DNA from: Pseudomonadota bacterium
GTDB taxonomy: Bacteria > Pseudomonadota > Gammaproteobacteria > Burkholderiales > Sulfuriferulaceae
Assembly (NCBI GenBank): GCA_021786845.1
Contig: JAJYMO010000049.1
Location: 1-64,000 of the forward strand
Length of the DNA stretch: 64,000 nucleotides
Direction: 5' to 3'
This document shows, one piece after another, positions 51,208 to 61,161 of this stretch. Position 1 is the first letter of the stretch; each line of letters opens with the position of its first letter. The notes below the pieces were generated by a model, which worked only from the letters and a program-made list of their open reading frames with translations, ran no database searches and was not told where the DNA came from. The translations under genes were made by a program, and so were the position numbers.

Positions 51208-52679
51208 GAGTAGATCTCCAGGGCACGTTGCGCGTGCGCATAATCCCAAAAGGGATGTTTTATCCCGGCAATTTCCTGATAACGCTCGTGCCCTTTGCCC
51301 GCAATTAACACCACATCACCCGCTTGCGCTTGTGCAATACTTTGCGCGATAGCACTGGCTCTGTTCACTTCCACCCACTCATTTCCCGACATCCGTGTAC
51401 GCATCGCGGCGATAATGGCATTGGGGTCTTCGCTTCGCGGATTGTCCGAAGTCAGGATGACATGGTCAGCCCCATACGCCGCTATGGCACCCATTTCAGG
51501 GCGTTTTCCTGCATCACGATCACCGCCACAACCGACAACGCAATAGAGATGTCCTGAGCCCGACACCAATTCACGCAAAGTCTGCAAGACGTTCTCAAGC
51601 GCATCGGGGGTGTGCGCATAATCAATGACCACCCAAGGCTGATTTTCACCCCCCAAGATTTGCATACGGCCCTCAGGCGCAACCACATTAGCCAGATGTT
51701 CGACCGCCTGATCCAGGTTCACACCGCTGACCAACAATGCGCTCAGTACGGCCAGCAAGTTACTGGCGTTGAAACGTCCCAGCACCGGCGCGCGCAGTTG
51801 AGCGGCGCCCCAGGGCGTGTCGACTCGCAAGCTTAAACCTTCCGCCGACAGATGTAATTCGCTGCCGCGCACAGTGGCTTGACCAAAACCGTAGCTCAGT
51901 ATTTCGGCAGCACCCTGTGGCTTGTGCATCAAGCTTCGGCCAAATTCATCGTCCTGGTTGATGACCGCATAACGCAGGCCGGACCAATGAAACAATTTGG
52001 CTTTTACCGCGGCGTAATGCGCCATATCGCCATGGTAATCAAGGTGATCACGACTTAAGTTAGTCAGAACGGCCACATCAAAATGCACTGCATTGACGCG
52101 CCCCTGGTCCAAGCCTTCTGAAGACACCTCCATCGCGAGCGTTTGAACACCTGCCTGACGATAGGCGGCCAGGGTGGCTTGCAGCACTGCGGCATCCGCC
52201 GTGGTGTTTTTGCTGTCTGTTAAATTGGGATAAATTCCGTTACCCAGCGTGCCCAGTACCGCCGTGCGGCGCCCCAATTTATTTAAACTCTGCGCAATCC
52301 AATGCGTACAGGACGTCTTGCCATTGGTACCCGTCACCCCGATGTTCCATAAATGGCGCGATGGTGCGCCATAAATTTGTGCAGCGATCGCACTGATGTG
52401 CAGTTTCAGTTGGTGCACCGGCACATTGGGTACTTGAGCCAGAGCGCTGTCCCAAACGTAACCTTCTGCATCCCACAACACGGCTTCCGCCCCTGCTTGC
52501 ACTGCAGCGGCGATATGCTGCCGACCATCCTGTTTGCCGCCTTGATAAGCGGCAAACGCCATACCTGGCCTGATTTGCCGGCTGTCGGTGCTCAAACCGT
52601 GAATGACCGCGCCCTGATGCGTCAAAGCAGCCAAGATGGCTGCTGCATCGGGGGGATTTGTGATGTGGGTTGCGTTCAT
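51204..52679 (-). CDS. murE: UDP-MurNAc-L-Ala-D-Glu:meso-diaminopimelate ligase MurE
   Basis: Adds the third residue of the stem peptide. It has 491 residues. The ATP loop is VTGTNGKTSCTHWIAQ. The LTSDNPRSEDP motif (DNPR) indicates specificity for meso-diaminopimelate, as expected for a Gram-negative. The start overlaps the ftsI stop as ATGA. Confidence 0.97.
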   Translation of the reverse strand: MNATHITNPPDAAAILAALTHQGAVIHGLSTDSRQIRPGMAFAAYQGGKQDGRQHIAAAVQAGAEAVLWDAEGYVWDSALAQVPNVPVHQLKLHISAIAAQIYGAPSRHLWNIGVTGTNGKTSCTHWIAQSLNKLGRRTAVLGTLGNGIYPNLTDSKNTTADAAVLQATLAAYRQAGVQTLAMEVSSEGLDQGRVNAVHFDVAVLTNLSRDHLDYHGDMAHYAAVKAKLFHWSGLRYAVINQDDEFGRSLMHKPQGAAEILSYGFGQATVRGSELHLSAEGLSLRVDTPWGAAQLRAPVLGRFNASNLLAVLSALLVSGVNLDQAVEHLANVVAPEGRMQILGGENQPWVVIDYAHTPDALENVLQTLRELVSGSGHLYCVVGCGGDRDAGKRPEMGAIAAYGADHVILTSDNPRSEDPNAIIAAMRTRMSGNEWVEVNRASAIAQSIAQAQAGDVVLIAGKGHERYQEIAGIKHPFWDYAHAQRALEIYS

Positions 52680-54418
52680 CTCGCCCCCACCGCAACAGTC
52701 ACACCTGTTTTTGTACTTTCAGGCGGCGCCAATGCTTTGTCAGGCGGCACATGAAGCAAGTGCAAACTGTCTTCCATCACCGAATGAAACAGAGGTCCGG
52801 CTACGACGCCACCATAATATTGACCTGCACTGGGTTCGTCGATCATGATGGCGACAATTAATTTGGGGTCGCTGACTGGAGCAAAACCAACAAATGAGGC
52901 AATGTAACGGTTTGACGCATAACCGCCATGATCGGGTTTATGCGCGGTACCCGTTTTCCCCGCCGTACTGTAATCATCCAGATTCGCCAGGGGTGCAGTG
53001 CCATCTGCCGTCACCACATTCGTCAACATGGTTTTCATCTCATCGGCACTTTGCGCAGAAAATACCTGGTCACCGGCAGGTATGCCAGTGGATTTGACAA
53101 AACTGATGGGCTTTAACAGGCCATGATTGGTGAACACGGTGTATGCGCGGGCCATTTGTAACAAACTGACAGACACCCCGTTACCATACGACATGGTTGC
53201 CTGATCAATGGGTTCCCAGTGTTGCCAGGGGCGTAGCGTGCCTCTGGCTGAACCTGGAAATACATTTTCCGGCGGCACACCAAATCCGGCATCATGTAAT
53301 TTTTGCCAAAAGTATGGGGGTGCTAAAGTCAAAATAATTTTTGATGCGCCCACATTGCTGGATTTTTCAATGATCTGGGAGACCGTTAATACCCCTTCCG
53401 GGTGAGCATCATGAATCCAGTATTTGCCCACCTGCCATTTCCCGCCTGTCGTGTCGATGGTGCTGTCAGGCCGATACTTCCCCGTATCCAATGCGGCGGT
53501 CAGCGCAACCGGCTTCATAACGGAACCGGGCTCATAAGCGTCGGTGACTGCACGATTACGCATTTGCGCTGGTTTGAGTCCAGTCAGGTTGTTTGGGTTG
53601 TATGACGGGGCATTGACCATGGCCAATACTTCGCCCGTTTTTGCATCCAGCATAACGAGTGCACCGGCTCGCGCTTTATTGGCAATCACTGCCGCCTTCA
53701 ATGCACGGTATGCGATGTATTGCAAACGCATATCAATGGATAGCTGCACATCCTGTCCGGGCTTGGGCGTTTGAATACTCTGCACATCTTCAATGATATT
53801 GCCATGCCGATCCAGCAGAACCCGCTGGCTACCTGGTCGACCGGCCAGCGAATTGTCCAGACCCAGTTCCAGTCCTTCCTGACCATTGTCATCGGCACCG
53901 GTGAAGCCCAACACAGCACCCAAAGATTCGCCAGAGGGATAATAGCGACGGTATTCGCGCTGTAAAGACAAACCCGGGATATTGAGTTTGGTGACATCTT
54001 CAGCCTGATCAGGTGGAAGATGTCGTTTGATAAAGACAAATTCATGTTCCGTGTCTGCCAGCCTGGCACTCACCTGCCGCGGTGTCATTTGCAAAACGCT
54101 TGCCAGCTGGTCGCGTTGCGCCGTTGTCATCTGGATATTGGAGGGATTGCACCACACGGACTCTACAGGCGTGCTGACAGCGAGTATCTCCCCATTGCGA
54201 TCACTCACCATGCCGCGATGCGCGGGCAAAGGCACCACACGACTGGTGAGCGCGTCGCCCTTGCGTTGCAGAAATGTCTGATGTAATACCTGTAAATACA
54301 CCGCTCGTCCCGCCATCATGATTAACCACAACAGAATCAGCACCAGGATCAATGTGCTGCGCCACTGTTTCAGATGCAATGACAATAAATGCCCAGAGGG
54401 GTGCTCTATGCGCTGCAT
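52676..54418 (-). CDS. ftsI: Septal transpeptidase FtsI (PBP3)
   Basis: A class B penicillin-binding protein that cross-links septal peptidoglycan with FtsW. It has about 580 residues and one N-terminal membrane helix. The transpeptidase motifs are SxxK in EPGSVMKPVALT, SxN in EKSSNVGASK and KTG in GKTGTAHKP. I start at ATG 54418, which overlaps the ftsL stop as TGATG; the earlier tracked codon is a GTG. Confidence 0.97.
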   Translation of the reverse strand: MQRIEHPSGHLLSLHLKQWRSTLILVLILLWLIMMAGRAVYLQVLHQTFLQRKGDALTSRVVPLPAHRGMVSDRNGEILAVSTPVESVWCNPSNIQMTTAQRDQLASVLQMTPRQVSARLADTEHEFVFIKRHLPPDQAEDVTKLNIPGLSLQREYRRYYPSGESLGAVLGFTGADDNGQEGLELGLDNSLAGRPGSQRVLLDRHGNIIEDVQSIQTPKPGQDVQLSIDMRLQYIAYRALKAAVIANKARAGALVMLDAKTGEVLAMVNAPSYNPNNLTGLKPAQMRNRAVTDAYEPGSVMKPVALTAALDTGKYRPDSTIDTTGGKWQVGKYWIHDAHPEGVLTVSQIIEKSSNVGASKIILTLAPPYFWQKLHDAGFGVPPENVFPGSARGTLRPWQHWEPIDQATMSYGNGVSVSLLQMARAYTVFTNHGLLKPISFVKSTGIPAGDQVFSAQSADEMKTMLTNVVTADGTAPLANLDDYSTAGKTGTAHKPDHGGYASNRYIASFVGFAPVSDPKLIVAIMIDEPSAGQYYGGVVAGPLFHSVMEDSLHLLHVPPDKALAPPESTKTGVTVAVGAR

Positions 54419-54705
54419 CACGGATGAAATGCGTGCAGCTGTGCCGCCGTCACCACCCGCATTTGGCGCGCATCAGGTAATTGCATTTGCAACTGCTCGC
54501 TGGCTATTTTCCCAACCCGCGCATGCATCGCCCAAGTGCTTTGTTCCAATTGCAGCCGACCCCATTCTTCATCCAGCTGAATTTGTTGGGACTGCGCCTG
54601 TTGCAAGCTGATAAACGCCTTCCGCGCCTGATGCTGACTTTTAATGAGTGACAAGGCGCACAGCACCACCGTTATCAACAAAACAAGCTGCCAGCGCATC
54701 AACAT
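54418..54705 (-). CDS. ftsL: Cell division protein FtsL
   Basis: A small bitopic divisome protein that pairs with FtsB and FtsQ. It has 95 residues: a membrane helix (WQLVLLITVVLCALSLI) followed by a coiled coil rich in Gln, Leu and Glu (LQQAQSQQIQLDEEWGRLQLEQS). Sequence conservation in FtsL is low, so position between rsmH and ftsI is the main evidence, and it fits fully. Confidence 0.92.
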   Translation of the reverse strand: MLMRWQLVLLITVVLCALSLIKSQHQARKAFISLQQAQSQQIQLDEEWGRLQLEQSTWAMHARVGKIASEQLQMQLPDARQMRVVTAAQLHAFHP

Positions 54706-54724
54706 GCCATCCCCATGATATGTC

Positions 54725-55657
54725 TCATGACTTCACCATTTCTATCGTACGCATCACGGCACTGCGAGCACGCGGATTCCTGGCAACCTCTGCTTCCGAT
54801 GGGCGCACAGCCCGCCCGATCAATCTCATGCCAGGCGAGGGGATCTGGTCAGCGCGTAACGGCAATTTCGCGGGCATCAGCGGGGGGTTGCTGCGCTGGC
54901 GCATAAACCGCTTCACCAACCGGTCCTCCAGCGAATGAAACGCAATTACCACCAATCTTCCTCCTGTAGCCAAACGATCCGCTACCAATGGCAAAGTTAA
55001 CGATAACTCCTCAAGCTCGCGGTTGATGTGAATCCGTATAGCTTGAAAGGTGCGTGTGGCCGGGTTTTGTCCGGTATCACGCCCCGGCATGACAGCCGCG
55101 ACCAAGTGCGCAAGCTGCTGCGTGTGTGTAATTGGCACACGCGCTTGTTGTGCAACAATCGCTGCTGCAATGCGCCTAGCATTCCGCTCTTCGCCATAAG
55201 CCCAAAGTACCTCTCTTAATTCGGTTTCAGTGACCTGTGCCAACCATTCCGCTGCCGTCAACCCGGATGTGGTATTCATGCGCATATCCAGTGGCGCATC
55301 GAAGCGGAAACTGAATCCGCGACTTGCCTCATCCAGCTGCGGGGAAGACACCCCTAAATCCATCAGAACACCATCCAGCGTGCCCACACCCAAGCGATCA
55401 AGCTGCGCACTCACCTGGTCAAACCCACTGTGACAGATGCTAAATCGTGGGTCTTGCCATTGCTGGCCCACCGCCACGGCTTGAGGGTCTTTATCCAGCG
55501 CAATCAAACGACCCGCCGATCCTAACCGCTGCAAAATTTCCTTGCTGTGTCCGCCTCGCCCAAAGGTTAAATCGGCATATACCCCGTCTGGACGTATATT
55601 GAGCGCATCGACTGCGGCATCTCGCAGTACGGTTTCATGGTTATTTTCGCCACTCAC
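54725..55657 (-). CDS. rsmH: 16S rRNA (cytosine(1402)-N(4))-methyltransferase RsmH
   Basis: Methylates C1402 in the ribosomal P site. It has 310 residues. [13 protein letters not shown] and [18 protein letters not shown] form the SAM-binding start, [32 protein letters not shown] is the family signature, and the protein ends [13 protein letters not shown]. The start is a GTG that overlaps the mraZ stop as GTGA. Confidence 0.97.
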   Translation of the reverse strand: MSGENNHETVLRDAAVDALNIRPDGVYADLTFGRGGHSKEILQRLGSAGRLIALDKDPQAVAVGQQWQDPRFSICHSGFDQVSAQLDRLGVGTLDGVLMDLGVSSPQLDEASRGFSFRFDAPLDMRMNTTSGLTAAEWLAQVTETELREVLWAYGEERNARRIAAAIVAQQARVPITHTQQLAHLVAAVMPGRDTGQNPATRTFQAIRIHINRELEELSLTLPLVADRLATGGRLVVIAFHSLEDRLVKRFMRQRSNPPLMPAKLPLRADQIPSPGMRLIGRAVRPSEAEVARNPRARSAVMRTIEMVKS

Positions 55658-56100
55658 AAACTAAAGCCGGCCAGTTCTGCAGGCATCTCCGCATCTTTAA
55701 AACTCAAGGCCAAATCCATTTGGTCTTGCCAACGCTGCTCGTTCCATAATTCAAACTTCACACCCTGCCCGACCAACACTGCATTTTTGTCCAGACCGGC
55801 AAATTCCCGCAACATGGCGGGTAACAGAATTCGGCCTGTGGCATCCAGCTCCAAATCAGCTGCATTTCCGACCAATAAGCGTTGCAGACTGCGTGTTTGG
55901 GTATTGAAACTGGAAAGGCTATTGAGCTTTTTTTCAATCGGTTCCCATTCAACCAATGGAAACATCAGCAAACATTTACTGGGGTCTGCTGTCACCACCA
56001 CACGGCCATCGCCTTGCGCGAGCAGCGCGTCACGGTACCGGGCCGGCACCATCAGCCTCCCTTTGGTATCCAAATTCAACGTGCTCACGCCACGAAACAT
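55654..56100 (-). CDS. mraZ: Transcriptional regulator MraZ
   Basis: An AbrB-fold oligomeric DNA-binding protein that represses its own dcw promoter in enterobacteria. It has 148 residues with the two SpoVT-AbrB-like repeats: [23 protein letters not shown] and [22 protein letters not shown] choose the second of two tandem ATGs, giving MFRG as in E. coli and better spacing from AAGGGG. Four GTGG repeats just upstream look like its operator. Confidence 0.96.
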   Translation of the reverse strand: MFRGVSTLNLDTKGRLMVPARYRDALLAQGDGRVVVTADPSKCLLMFPLVEWEPIEKKLNSLSSFNTQTRSLQRLLVGNAADLELDATGRILLPAMLREFAGLDKNAVLVGQGVKFELWNEQRWQDQMDLALSFKDAEMPAELAGFSL

Positions 56101-56119
56101 CATTCACCCCTTACGTTGT

Positions 56120-56163
56120 TACCATTTTCCCACTTTTTACCACAAAACACCACTTATCACCAC
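56120..56163 (-). promoter_or_regulatory. MraZ operator: GTGG repeats with 10-bp period
   Basis: On the minus strand GTGG begins at 56163, 56153, 56143 and 56133, giving exact 10-bp steps (GTGGTGATAA GTGGTGTTTT GTGGTAAAAA GTGGGAAAAT), with a fifth, partial GG at the next step. MraZ is known to bind tandem TGGG-type boxes at this spacing. The repeats begin right at the -10 box, so binding should block transcription. Confidence 0.85.
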
Positions 56164-56190
56164 TATAGTGAATTACTTTGTGTTGGTCAA
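56162..56190 (-). promoter_or_regulatory. Sigma-70 promoter of the dcw cluster
   Basis: The minus strand shows TTGACC, 17 nt, TATAGT, a near-consensus promoter. The -10 box sits in the palindrome CACTATAGTG and abuts the first MraZ box. The predicted leader is about 55 nt long. Confidence 0.85.
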
Positions 56191-56514
56191 GCAAGTGTTA
56201 TTTTTTATGCGTGCTGCGAAAATAGGCGAAGTACAGGATTAAGCAGTGATATTTATTCCCCGGCATGGCGTAAAAAACGCTATGTGAATTGGGTGATTAG
56301 CGTGAAACTCGCGTCGCGAGACTTCGTTTGTCTGGCTCTCCCCTGTAGGGAGAGCAAGGAGTAAGGGGAAACGGGCATGGCGACCGTGCTGTTTCATCAT
56401 TTGGGGCGGTAATTTGCCATGACCGTCAGGACGGGAATGTGTATAGCATGGGGATGCAGAAACAGCGTGGAGTTTTAAACCAGCAAAGCAAAAAGATAAG
56501 CCTCACGCCGCATT
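56191..56514 (+). repeat. Intergenic region with interspersed repeat copy C and hairpins
   Basis: There is no convincing gene in these 324 bp. At 56471-56499 AGTTTTAAACCAGCAAAGCA and AAAAGATAA match the core of the repeat copies flanking infB. Two hairpins lie further left: CTCGCG-T-CGCGAG at 56308-56320 and CTCTCCC-CTGTA-GGGAGAG at 56336-56354. Small ORFs across the repeat are incidental. Confidence 0.6.
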
Positions 56515-56742
56515 TTATTGTTGCGGAGCAGCATTTAAAGCTTTTTTCTGTTGCTGGTAACGATCAAAATCATTTCCCTTTGGGCAATCGGCTGTGGGAT
56601 TTTTTTTGCATTGTAACTGACTATAACCCTGAACTGCCTGATAGATCGTGCGTTGTATCGTGTCAATACTGCATCCCAATGTGAGGCTCAAACCTATGCC
56701 ACTCAGCAAGTTGGCACAATACTGCAATTTAAATATGCGCAA
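56515..56742 (-). CDS. Small putative lipoprotein
   Basis: A 75-residue ORF from a TTG at 56742, preceded by a strong AGGGAG ribosome-binding site 7-9 nt away; the tracked ATG start is far upstream and overlaps unrelated sequence. The N-terminus has a hydrophobic segment (CANLLSGIGLSLTLGC) ending in a lipobox-like TLGC, so the mature protein may be anchored by Cys24. The rest is short and polar (YQAVQGYSQLQCKKNP, then DFDRYQQQKKAL). It resembles small YxxxR-type lipoproteins of Betaproteobacteria, but I cannot name a family. The lipobox is not ideal, with T at -3. Confidence 0.55.
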   Translation of the reverse strand: MRIFKLQYCANLLSGIGLSLTLGCSIDTIQRTIYQAVQGYSQLQCKKNPTADCPKGNDFDRYQQQKKALNAAPQQ

Positions 56743-56841
56743 TTGTTCTCTCCCTGCAGCGGATGATTTAAAGTTTTTTGGCGCACGCAACCCCGCAAAA
56801 ACAACCACATGACTCCGACAAATTGATCAACTGTCGCACTA

Positions 56842-57642
56842 CTATTGTTTTTGATATTGCCGCACTGAACCACCACCAGTCTGACGTACACGTTCAAAGA
56901 GACAAATGGCCAGCGCAGCCGCTGCGTTAAGCGATTCCATGCGCCCTGGCATAGGAATGCGCACAGCCTGGTGGGTAGCGGCACGAAGGTCTGAAGACAG
57001 GCCCGCGCCTTCGTTGCCGAAAGCAAATGCCACATGGCCGGTCAAATTACACTCGTACAGGCTGTGGTGCGCATTCAGGGCGGTGCTGTACACCGTTCCG
57101 GAAAATTCCGCCGCGATGACGGCGAGGTCGGCGCGCTCCACCAGATGAAGCGAAAAATGCGCGCCCATTCCGCCACGCAGCACTTTGGGTGACCAGACAT
57201 CGGCACAACCTTCGGACAAATAAACGGTGTTCACACCTGCTGCAGCGGCACTGCGTAACATCGCACCCAGATTACCAGGGTCCTGGATGTGTTCAAGCAA
57301 TACTGAAAAATGCGGTGCAGGCAAATGAATGCCTGTGGGAATAGCGATCAGTGCCATGACCCCGCTGGGTGTTTTGACCGGGGAGAGCGCCGACAGCAAT
57401 TGAGGCGTCAAGACACTGATGGGCACTTGCGGGCAACGGGTTTGCCAGTGCATCAAGGCTTGATTGTCGGTCACCAGCAAGTGGATGGGACAACTCCCGC
57501 CGGCCAAATAAGCCTCGATTAAATGTTCGCCGTCGAGCAAAGTTTGTCCTTTTTCGCGGCGCCGCTGCACCGAATCGGCCAAGTGTTTCAACGTCTTGAA
57601 AAAAGCATTTTGACTGGACTCAATGGAAATTGTCGTGGTCAT
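56842..57642 (-). CDS. TrmH/SpoU-family RNA 2'-O-methyltransferase
   Basis: A 266-residue SPOUT methyltransferase from ATG 57642 (MTTTISIESSQNAFFKTLKHL); the long tracked N-terminus is not protein-like. Substrate-binding domain first, then the three SpoU motifs: LLEHIQDPGNLGAMLRSAAAAGV, VAFAFGNEGAGLSSDL and VRIPMPGRMESLNAAAALAICLFE. The target could be 23S rRNA or tRNA ribose; sequence alone does not tell. Start and stop overlap the MarC gene as ATGA. Confidence 0.93.
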   Translation of the reverse strand: MTTTISIESSQNAFFKTLKHLADSVQRRREKGQTLLDGEHLIEAYLAGGSCPIHLLVTDNQALMHWQTRCPQVPISVLTPQLLSALSPVKTPSGVMALIAIPTGIHLPAPHFSVLLEHIQDPGNLGAMLRSAAAAGVNTVYLSEGCADVWSPKVLRGGMGAHFSLHLVERADLAVIAAEFSGTVYSTALNAHHSLYECNLTGHVAFAFGNEGAGLSSDLRAATHQAVRIPMPGRMESLNAAAALAICLFERVRQTGGGSVRQYQKQ

Positions 57643-58295
57643 GCCAAACCCGGTAATAACGCACGCAAACCATCGGCAAGAAATTGTATTGCCATGGCAG
57701 CCAGTATCAGCCCCATGACACGGGTGGCGATATTGAGCCCGGTCGTGCCAAGTCGGGCACCGATCGGTTCGGCCAACCGCAACACGCCCCAAACCACCAC
57801 CCCCACCAACACACAAGACAGGCTGAACAGAATTTTATCCAGCAGGCTCGCTGCCTGATGTGCCTCCACAATGACCAAACTGATCGCGCCTGGTCCGGCA
57901 AGCAGCGGGATAGCCAGGGGCACCACAGAAATATCCGCTTTGAACTCAGCTTCCGTTTCCTCCGCGTCGGTATGACGTGCCGGGCTGGTTTTGGCATGAA
58001 ACATGGCAATTGCGATCAGCAAGACCAACAACCCGCCCGCAACACGAAAAGCCGGGATGCCAATACCAAAAAATCCCAACACATGATCCCCCGCCCAGAT
58101 CGACAACAGCAAAATCACCACCACCGCAAATGCGGCTTTGCGCGCCGTGCGACGCATTTCCTTGCTGGGTCGGTCGGCACTCAGGCTGAGAAAAACAGGA
58201 ATAGCCCCCAGGGGATTCAGGATGGCGAACAACCCCACCAAAAACTGGATTTGCCCGATAAAATAAGGGCTGAGAGACGGCAATGCAGTATTCAT
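57639..58295 (-). CDS. MarC-family integral membrane protein
   Basis: A 218-residue protein of the UPF0056/MarC family with six predicted helices. FLVGLFAILNPLGAIPVFLSLS and PLAIPLLAGPGAISLVIV are the two repeated NPxGxxPxF / PLAxPxLAGPGAI motifs. The function is not settled; the early link to multiple antibiotic resistance was not confirmed. It is cotranscribed with the RNA methyltransferase and 14 bp after cysS. Confidence 0.92.
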   Translation of the reverse strand: MNTALPSLSPYFIGQIQFLVGLFAILNPLGAIPVFLSLSADRPSKEMRRTARKAAFAVVVILLLSIWAGDHVLGFFGIGIPAFRVAGGLLVLLIAIAMFHAKTSPARHTDAEETEAEFKADISVVPLAIPLLAGPGAISLVIVEAHQAASLLDKILFSLSCVLVGVVVWGVLRLAEPIGARLGTTGLNIATRVMGLILAAMAIQFLADGLRALLPGLA

Positions 58296-58309
58296 AAACC
58301 CCCCGCTAT

Positions 58310-59677
58310 CTAACTGCGCCGCCAGGTGGTGCCTTGCGGGCTGTCTTCCAGAATGATGCCTGCGGCCAACAACTGCTGCCGTATTCGGTCGCCTTCCCCG
58401 TAATCTTTGGTCTGCCGTGCCAGTTGCCGTTGCGCAATCAGACCCACAATATCCTGCTCACCCATGGCGCACCCATTGAGTTGCTGCAAGTGTTGCAAGG
58501 GTGGGCTCTGTAACAAACCCAGTACTGCGCCCAAGCCCTTAAGCAGATTGGCGGCACGCGCAGAACGCGTTTTATTGATCTCGCCCGCCAATTCGAACAA
58601 CACGGCCAGTGCCTGCGGGGTATTGAAATCATCATCCATCGCCGCTTTAAACCGCACGGCTTGAGGCGCTTCCCAGTCGATATTCTCTGTTTGGGGTGAC
58701 ACCTCTCGCAAGGCTGTGTACAAACGATTCAATGCCTGGCGCGCATCTTCCAGATGAATGTCGGCGTAGTTGAGCGCACTGCGATAATGGGCGCGCAAGA
58801 TGAAGAAACGCAACGTTTCTTCATCAAAATTTTGCAACACTTCGCGCACGGTGAAAAAATTCCCCAGGGATTTGGACATTTTTTCATTGTCTACCCGCAC
58901 AAAACCGTTGTGTAACCAATAATTGGCCAGTGTACAGCCGTGCGCACCCTCGGATTGAGCGATCTCATTTTCATGATGCGGGAATTGTAAATCCTGGCCA
59001 CCGCCGTGCAAGTCAAAATGCGGCGACAAATAATATTCGCTCATTGCCGAGCATTCGATATGCCAACCGGGGCGACCTTCACCCCAAGGTGATGGCCAGG
59101 ACGGCTCACCGGGTTTCGCCGCTTTCCATAACACAAAATCCAGCGGGTCGCGTTTATAGCGGTCGATTTCTACCCGTTCGCCCGCGCGCAATTCATCCAG
59201 CGATTTGCCTGACAGCTTTCCGTAACCAGCAAAGGCGTGAACGGCATAATAAACATCGCCGTTCTCTGCCGCATAAGCCAGACCTTTTTCGATCAAATCC
59301 TCAATAAGCCGAATCATGCCGGGGATAAAATCAGTCGCCCGAGGCTCGTGAGTGGGTGGCAATACATTTAACGCCGAAGCGTCGGCTTGCATGGCAGCGA
59401 TATAACGCGCTGTCAATGTGGCAATCGATTCGTTATTTTGCGCGGCGCGATGAATGATTTTATCATCAATATCTGTTATATTTCGCACATAATCAACATG
59501 ATAACCAGACTCTCCCAGCCAGCGCACAATCATGTCAAATACCACCATTACCCGAGCATGACCAATATGGCAATGGTCGTAAACTGTCATGCCACACACG
59601 TACAAACGCACCTGCCCCGGAACGATGGGCACAAAAATCTGCTTTTCGCGCCCCAGCGAATTGTATATTGCTAACAT
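58310..59677 (-). CDS. cysS: Cysteinyl-tRNA synthetase
   Basis: Charges tRNA-Cys. It has 455 residues from ATG 59677 ([17 protein letters not shown]); a GTG two codons earlier is possible. The class I motifs are HIGHAR and [14 protein letters not shown]. The zinc ligands include the Cys of VCGMTVYDH and the Cys and His residues of [13 protein letters not shown] and [15 protein letters not shown]. It diverges from the TPR gene. Confidence 0.98.
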   Translation of the reverse strand: MLAIYNSLGREKQIFVPIVPGQVRLYVCGMTVYDHCHIGHARVMVVFDMIVRWLGESGYHVDYVRNITDIDDKIIHRAAQNNESIATLTARYIAAMQADASALNVLPPTHEPRATDFIPGMIRLIEDLIEKGLAYAAENGDVYYAVHAFAGYGKLSGKSLDELRAGERVEIDRYKRDPLDFVLWKAAKPGEPSWPSPWGEGRPGWHIECSAMSEYYLSPHFDLHGGGQDLQFPHHENEIAQSEGAHGCTLANYWLHNGFVRVDNEKMSKSLGNFFTVREVLQNFDEETLRFFILRAHYRSALNYADIHLEDARQALNRLYTALREVSPQTENIDWEAPQAVRFKAAMDDDFNTPQALAVLFELAGEINKTRSARAANLLKGLGAVLGLLQSPPLQHLQQLNGCAMGEQDIVGLIAQRQLARQTKDYGEGDRIRQQLLAAGIILEDSPQGTTWRRS

Positions 59678-59703
59678 AAACACACCAAATTAAGCATTTC
59701 GGT

Positions 59704-59732
59704 TTGAATCAAGCCGATATTCTTGTTAGAAT
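59704..59732 (+). promoter_or_regulatory. Sigma-70 promoter of the TPR gene
   Basis: TTGAAT, 17 nt, TAGAAT on the plus strand, about 34 bp before the GTG start codon. It is close to consensus with ideal spacing. Confidence 0.7.
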
Positions 59733-59765
59733 CGACAGGGAAATTTATCGGCCAAGTATATCACA

Positions 59766-60428
59766 GTGAAAAAAATCTTCTTTTACGCCACCATGCTGGC
59801 AACGGTCCTGGTGTGGGTGCCTATAGCACGCGCTGCCCCAACACCCGGGCTGCAAGCCATCAACGCGCTGTTTAAGCAAGGTCAATATACGCAGGCACTT
59901 GAACAGGACGATGCTTATATCAAGCAAAATCCCAAAGATGCTCAAGCCCGCTTTGTAAAAGGCTTGATCCTTGCGCAGCAGAATAAAACCAGCGACGCCA
60001 TTGCAGTATTTACGGGTTTAACGGAAGATTTTCCCGAACTGCCTGAGCCCTATAATAATTTGGCCGTGCTTTATGCGGGCCAGGGTGATTATGACAAGGC
60101 GCGTAATACGCTTGAAATGGCTGTGCATATTCAGCCCGGCTATGCGGTTGCGCACGCCAACCTGGGTGATTTATATGCAAAAATGGCAGCTATCGCTTAT
60201 CACGAAGCGATGCAACTTGATCCCAGCAATCCCCATTTGCACATGAAACTTTCGTTAATTGATGAAATATTCAAGCCGAATGCAAACCTTTGCCCGGGAA
60301 ACACCGGCCGAAGCACGCCTGTTAACAACATGATGCCGACCACGAAACCCGCATCAATGCCCACTGTGATGCCAGCAACCCAACCCATCACAACACCGGT
60401 GAAACCTGTTCAGAACACAACTTTCTGA
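59766..60428 (+). CDS. Exported tetratricopeptide-repeat protein
   Basis: A 220-residue protein with a Sec signal peptide (KKIFFYATMLATVLVWVPIARA). Three to four TPR units follow (INALFKQGQYTQALEQDDAYIKQNP, ARFVKGLILAQQNKTSDAIAVF, EPYNNLAVLYAGQGDYDKARNTLEMAV, AHANLGDLYAKMAAIAYHEAM). The C-terminal 50 residues are Pro/Thr/Met-rich and likely disordered. The start is a GTG. The neighbours cysS, ppiB and lpxH match a common betaproteobacterial order, but its precise role is unknown. Confidence 0.85.
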   Translation: MKKIFFYATMLATVLVWVPIARAAPTPGLQAINALFKQGQYTQALEQDDAYIKQNPKDAQARFVKGLILAQQNKTSDAIAVFTGLTEDFPELPEPYNNLAVLYAGQGDYDKARNTLEMAVHIQPGYAVAHANLGDLYAKMAAIAYHEAMQLDPSNPHLHMKLSLIDEIFKPNANLCPGNTGRSTPVNNMMPTTKPASMPTVMPATQPITTPVKPVQNTTF

Positions 60429-60505
60429 TTTCTGACAGAAATTCTTTTTAACCCGAATGTTGCATGAATTTCACTTCCCAATTTAAACCTTAAGGAGCTG
60501 CTCAA

Positions 60506-61003
60506 ATGATTAAACTGCACACCAATTACGGTGACATCACCCTGCAACTCGACGCGGCCAAGGCCCCCAAAACGGTCGCCAATTTTTTAGCTTACGCCAA
60601 CAGCGGTTTTTTTGAAAACACGATTTTTCATCGGGTAATCGATGGTTTTATGATTCAGGGTGGCGGTTTTGAACCCGGGATGAAACAAAAAGACGTTGTG
60701 GCAGCGATAGAAAATGAAGCGGCGAACGGATTACGTAATGATTGCTATACCATTGCGATGGCACGCACTTCAGATCCCCACTCGGCAACAGCACAGTTCT
60801 TTATCAATACAAAAGACAATGGTTTCCTTAACTTCACCGCGCCCAGCGCTCAGGGATATGGCTACTGCGTGTTTGGCAAAGTGACTGAAGGCCAGGAAGT
60901 GATTGATAAAATCTCCAAAGTAAAAACCGGAAGCCGCGCCGGACACCAGGATGTACCTGTTGAGGATGTGGTGATTGAGCGTGTCGAAGTCATTGCTGAT
61001 TAG
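60506..61003 (+). CDS. ppiB: Peptidyl-prolyl cis-trans isomerase B (cyclophilin)
   Basis: A cytoplasmic cyclophilin that speeds proline isomerisation during folding. It has 165 residues with no signal peptide. [19 protein letters not shown] and [20 protein letters not shown] contain the active-site Arg, Phe and Gln of the family. AAGGAG sits 9 nt before the ATG. Confidence 0.95.
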   Translation: MIKLHTNYGDITLQLDAAKAPKTVANFLAYANSGFFENTIFHRVIDGFMIQGGGFEPGMKQKDVVAAIENEAANGLRNDCYTIAMARTSDPHSATAQFFINTKDNGFLNFTAPSAQGYGYCVFGKVTEGQEVIDKISKVKTGSRAGHQDVPVEDVVIERVEVIAD

Positions 61004-61161
61004 CACGCATTCATACATCACCTGGACAAGCGATTGATCACCCCCCCCTGTCAACATAAAACCATGCACTGTGTGGCTGAAGGGGCACCCCATTCTGGCG
61101 AAATCCGGAATTCACATAACGAGGTGGGGAAGTGGATGCCTGCCCCTTCCAGACTGACTGC

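Noticed and set aside
56439-56684. 81-codon plus-strand ORF over repeat copy C
   Set aside because: Its middle is the interspersed repeat read in one frame and the rest is antisense to the lipoprotein ORF.
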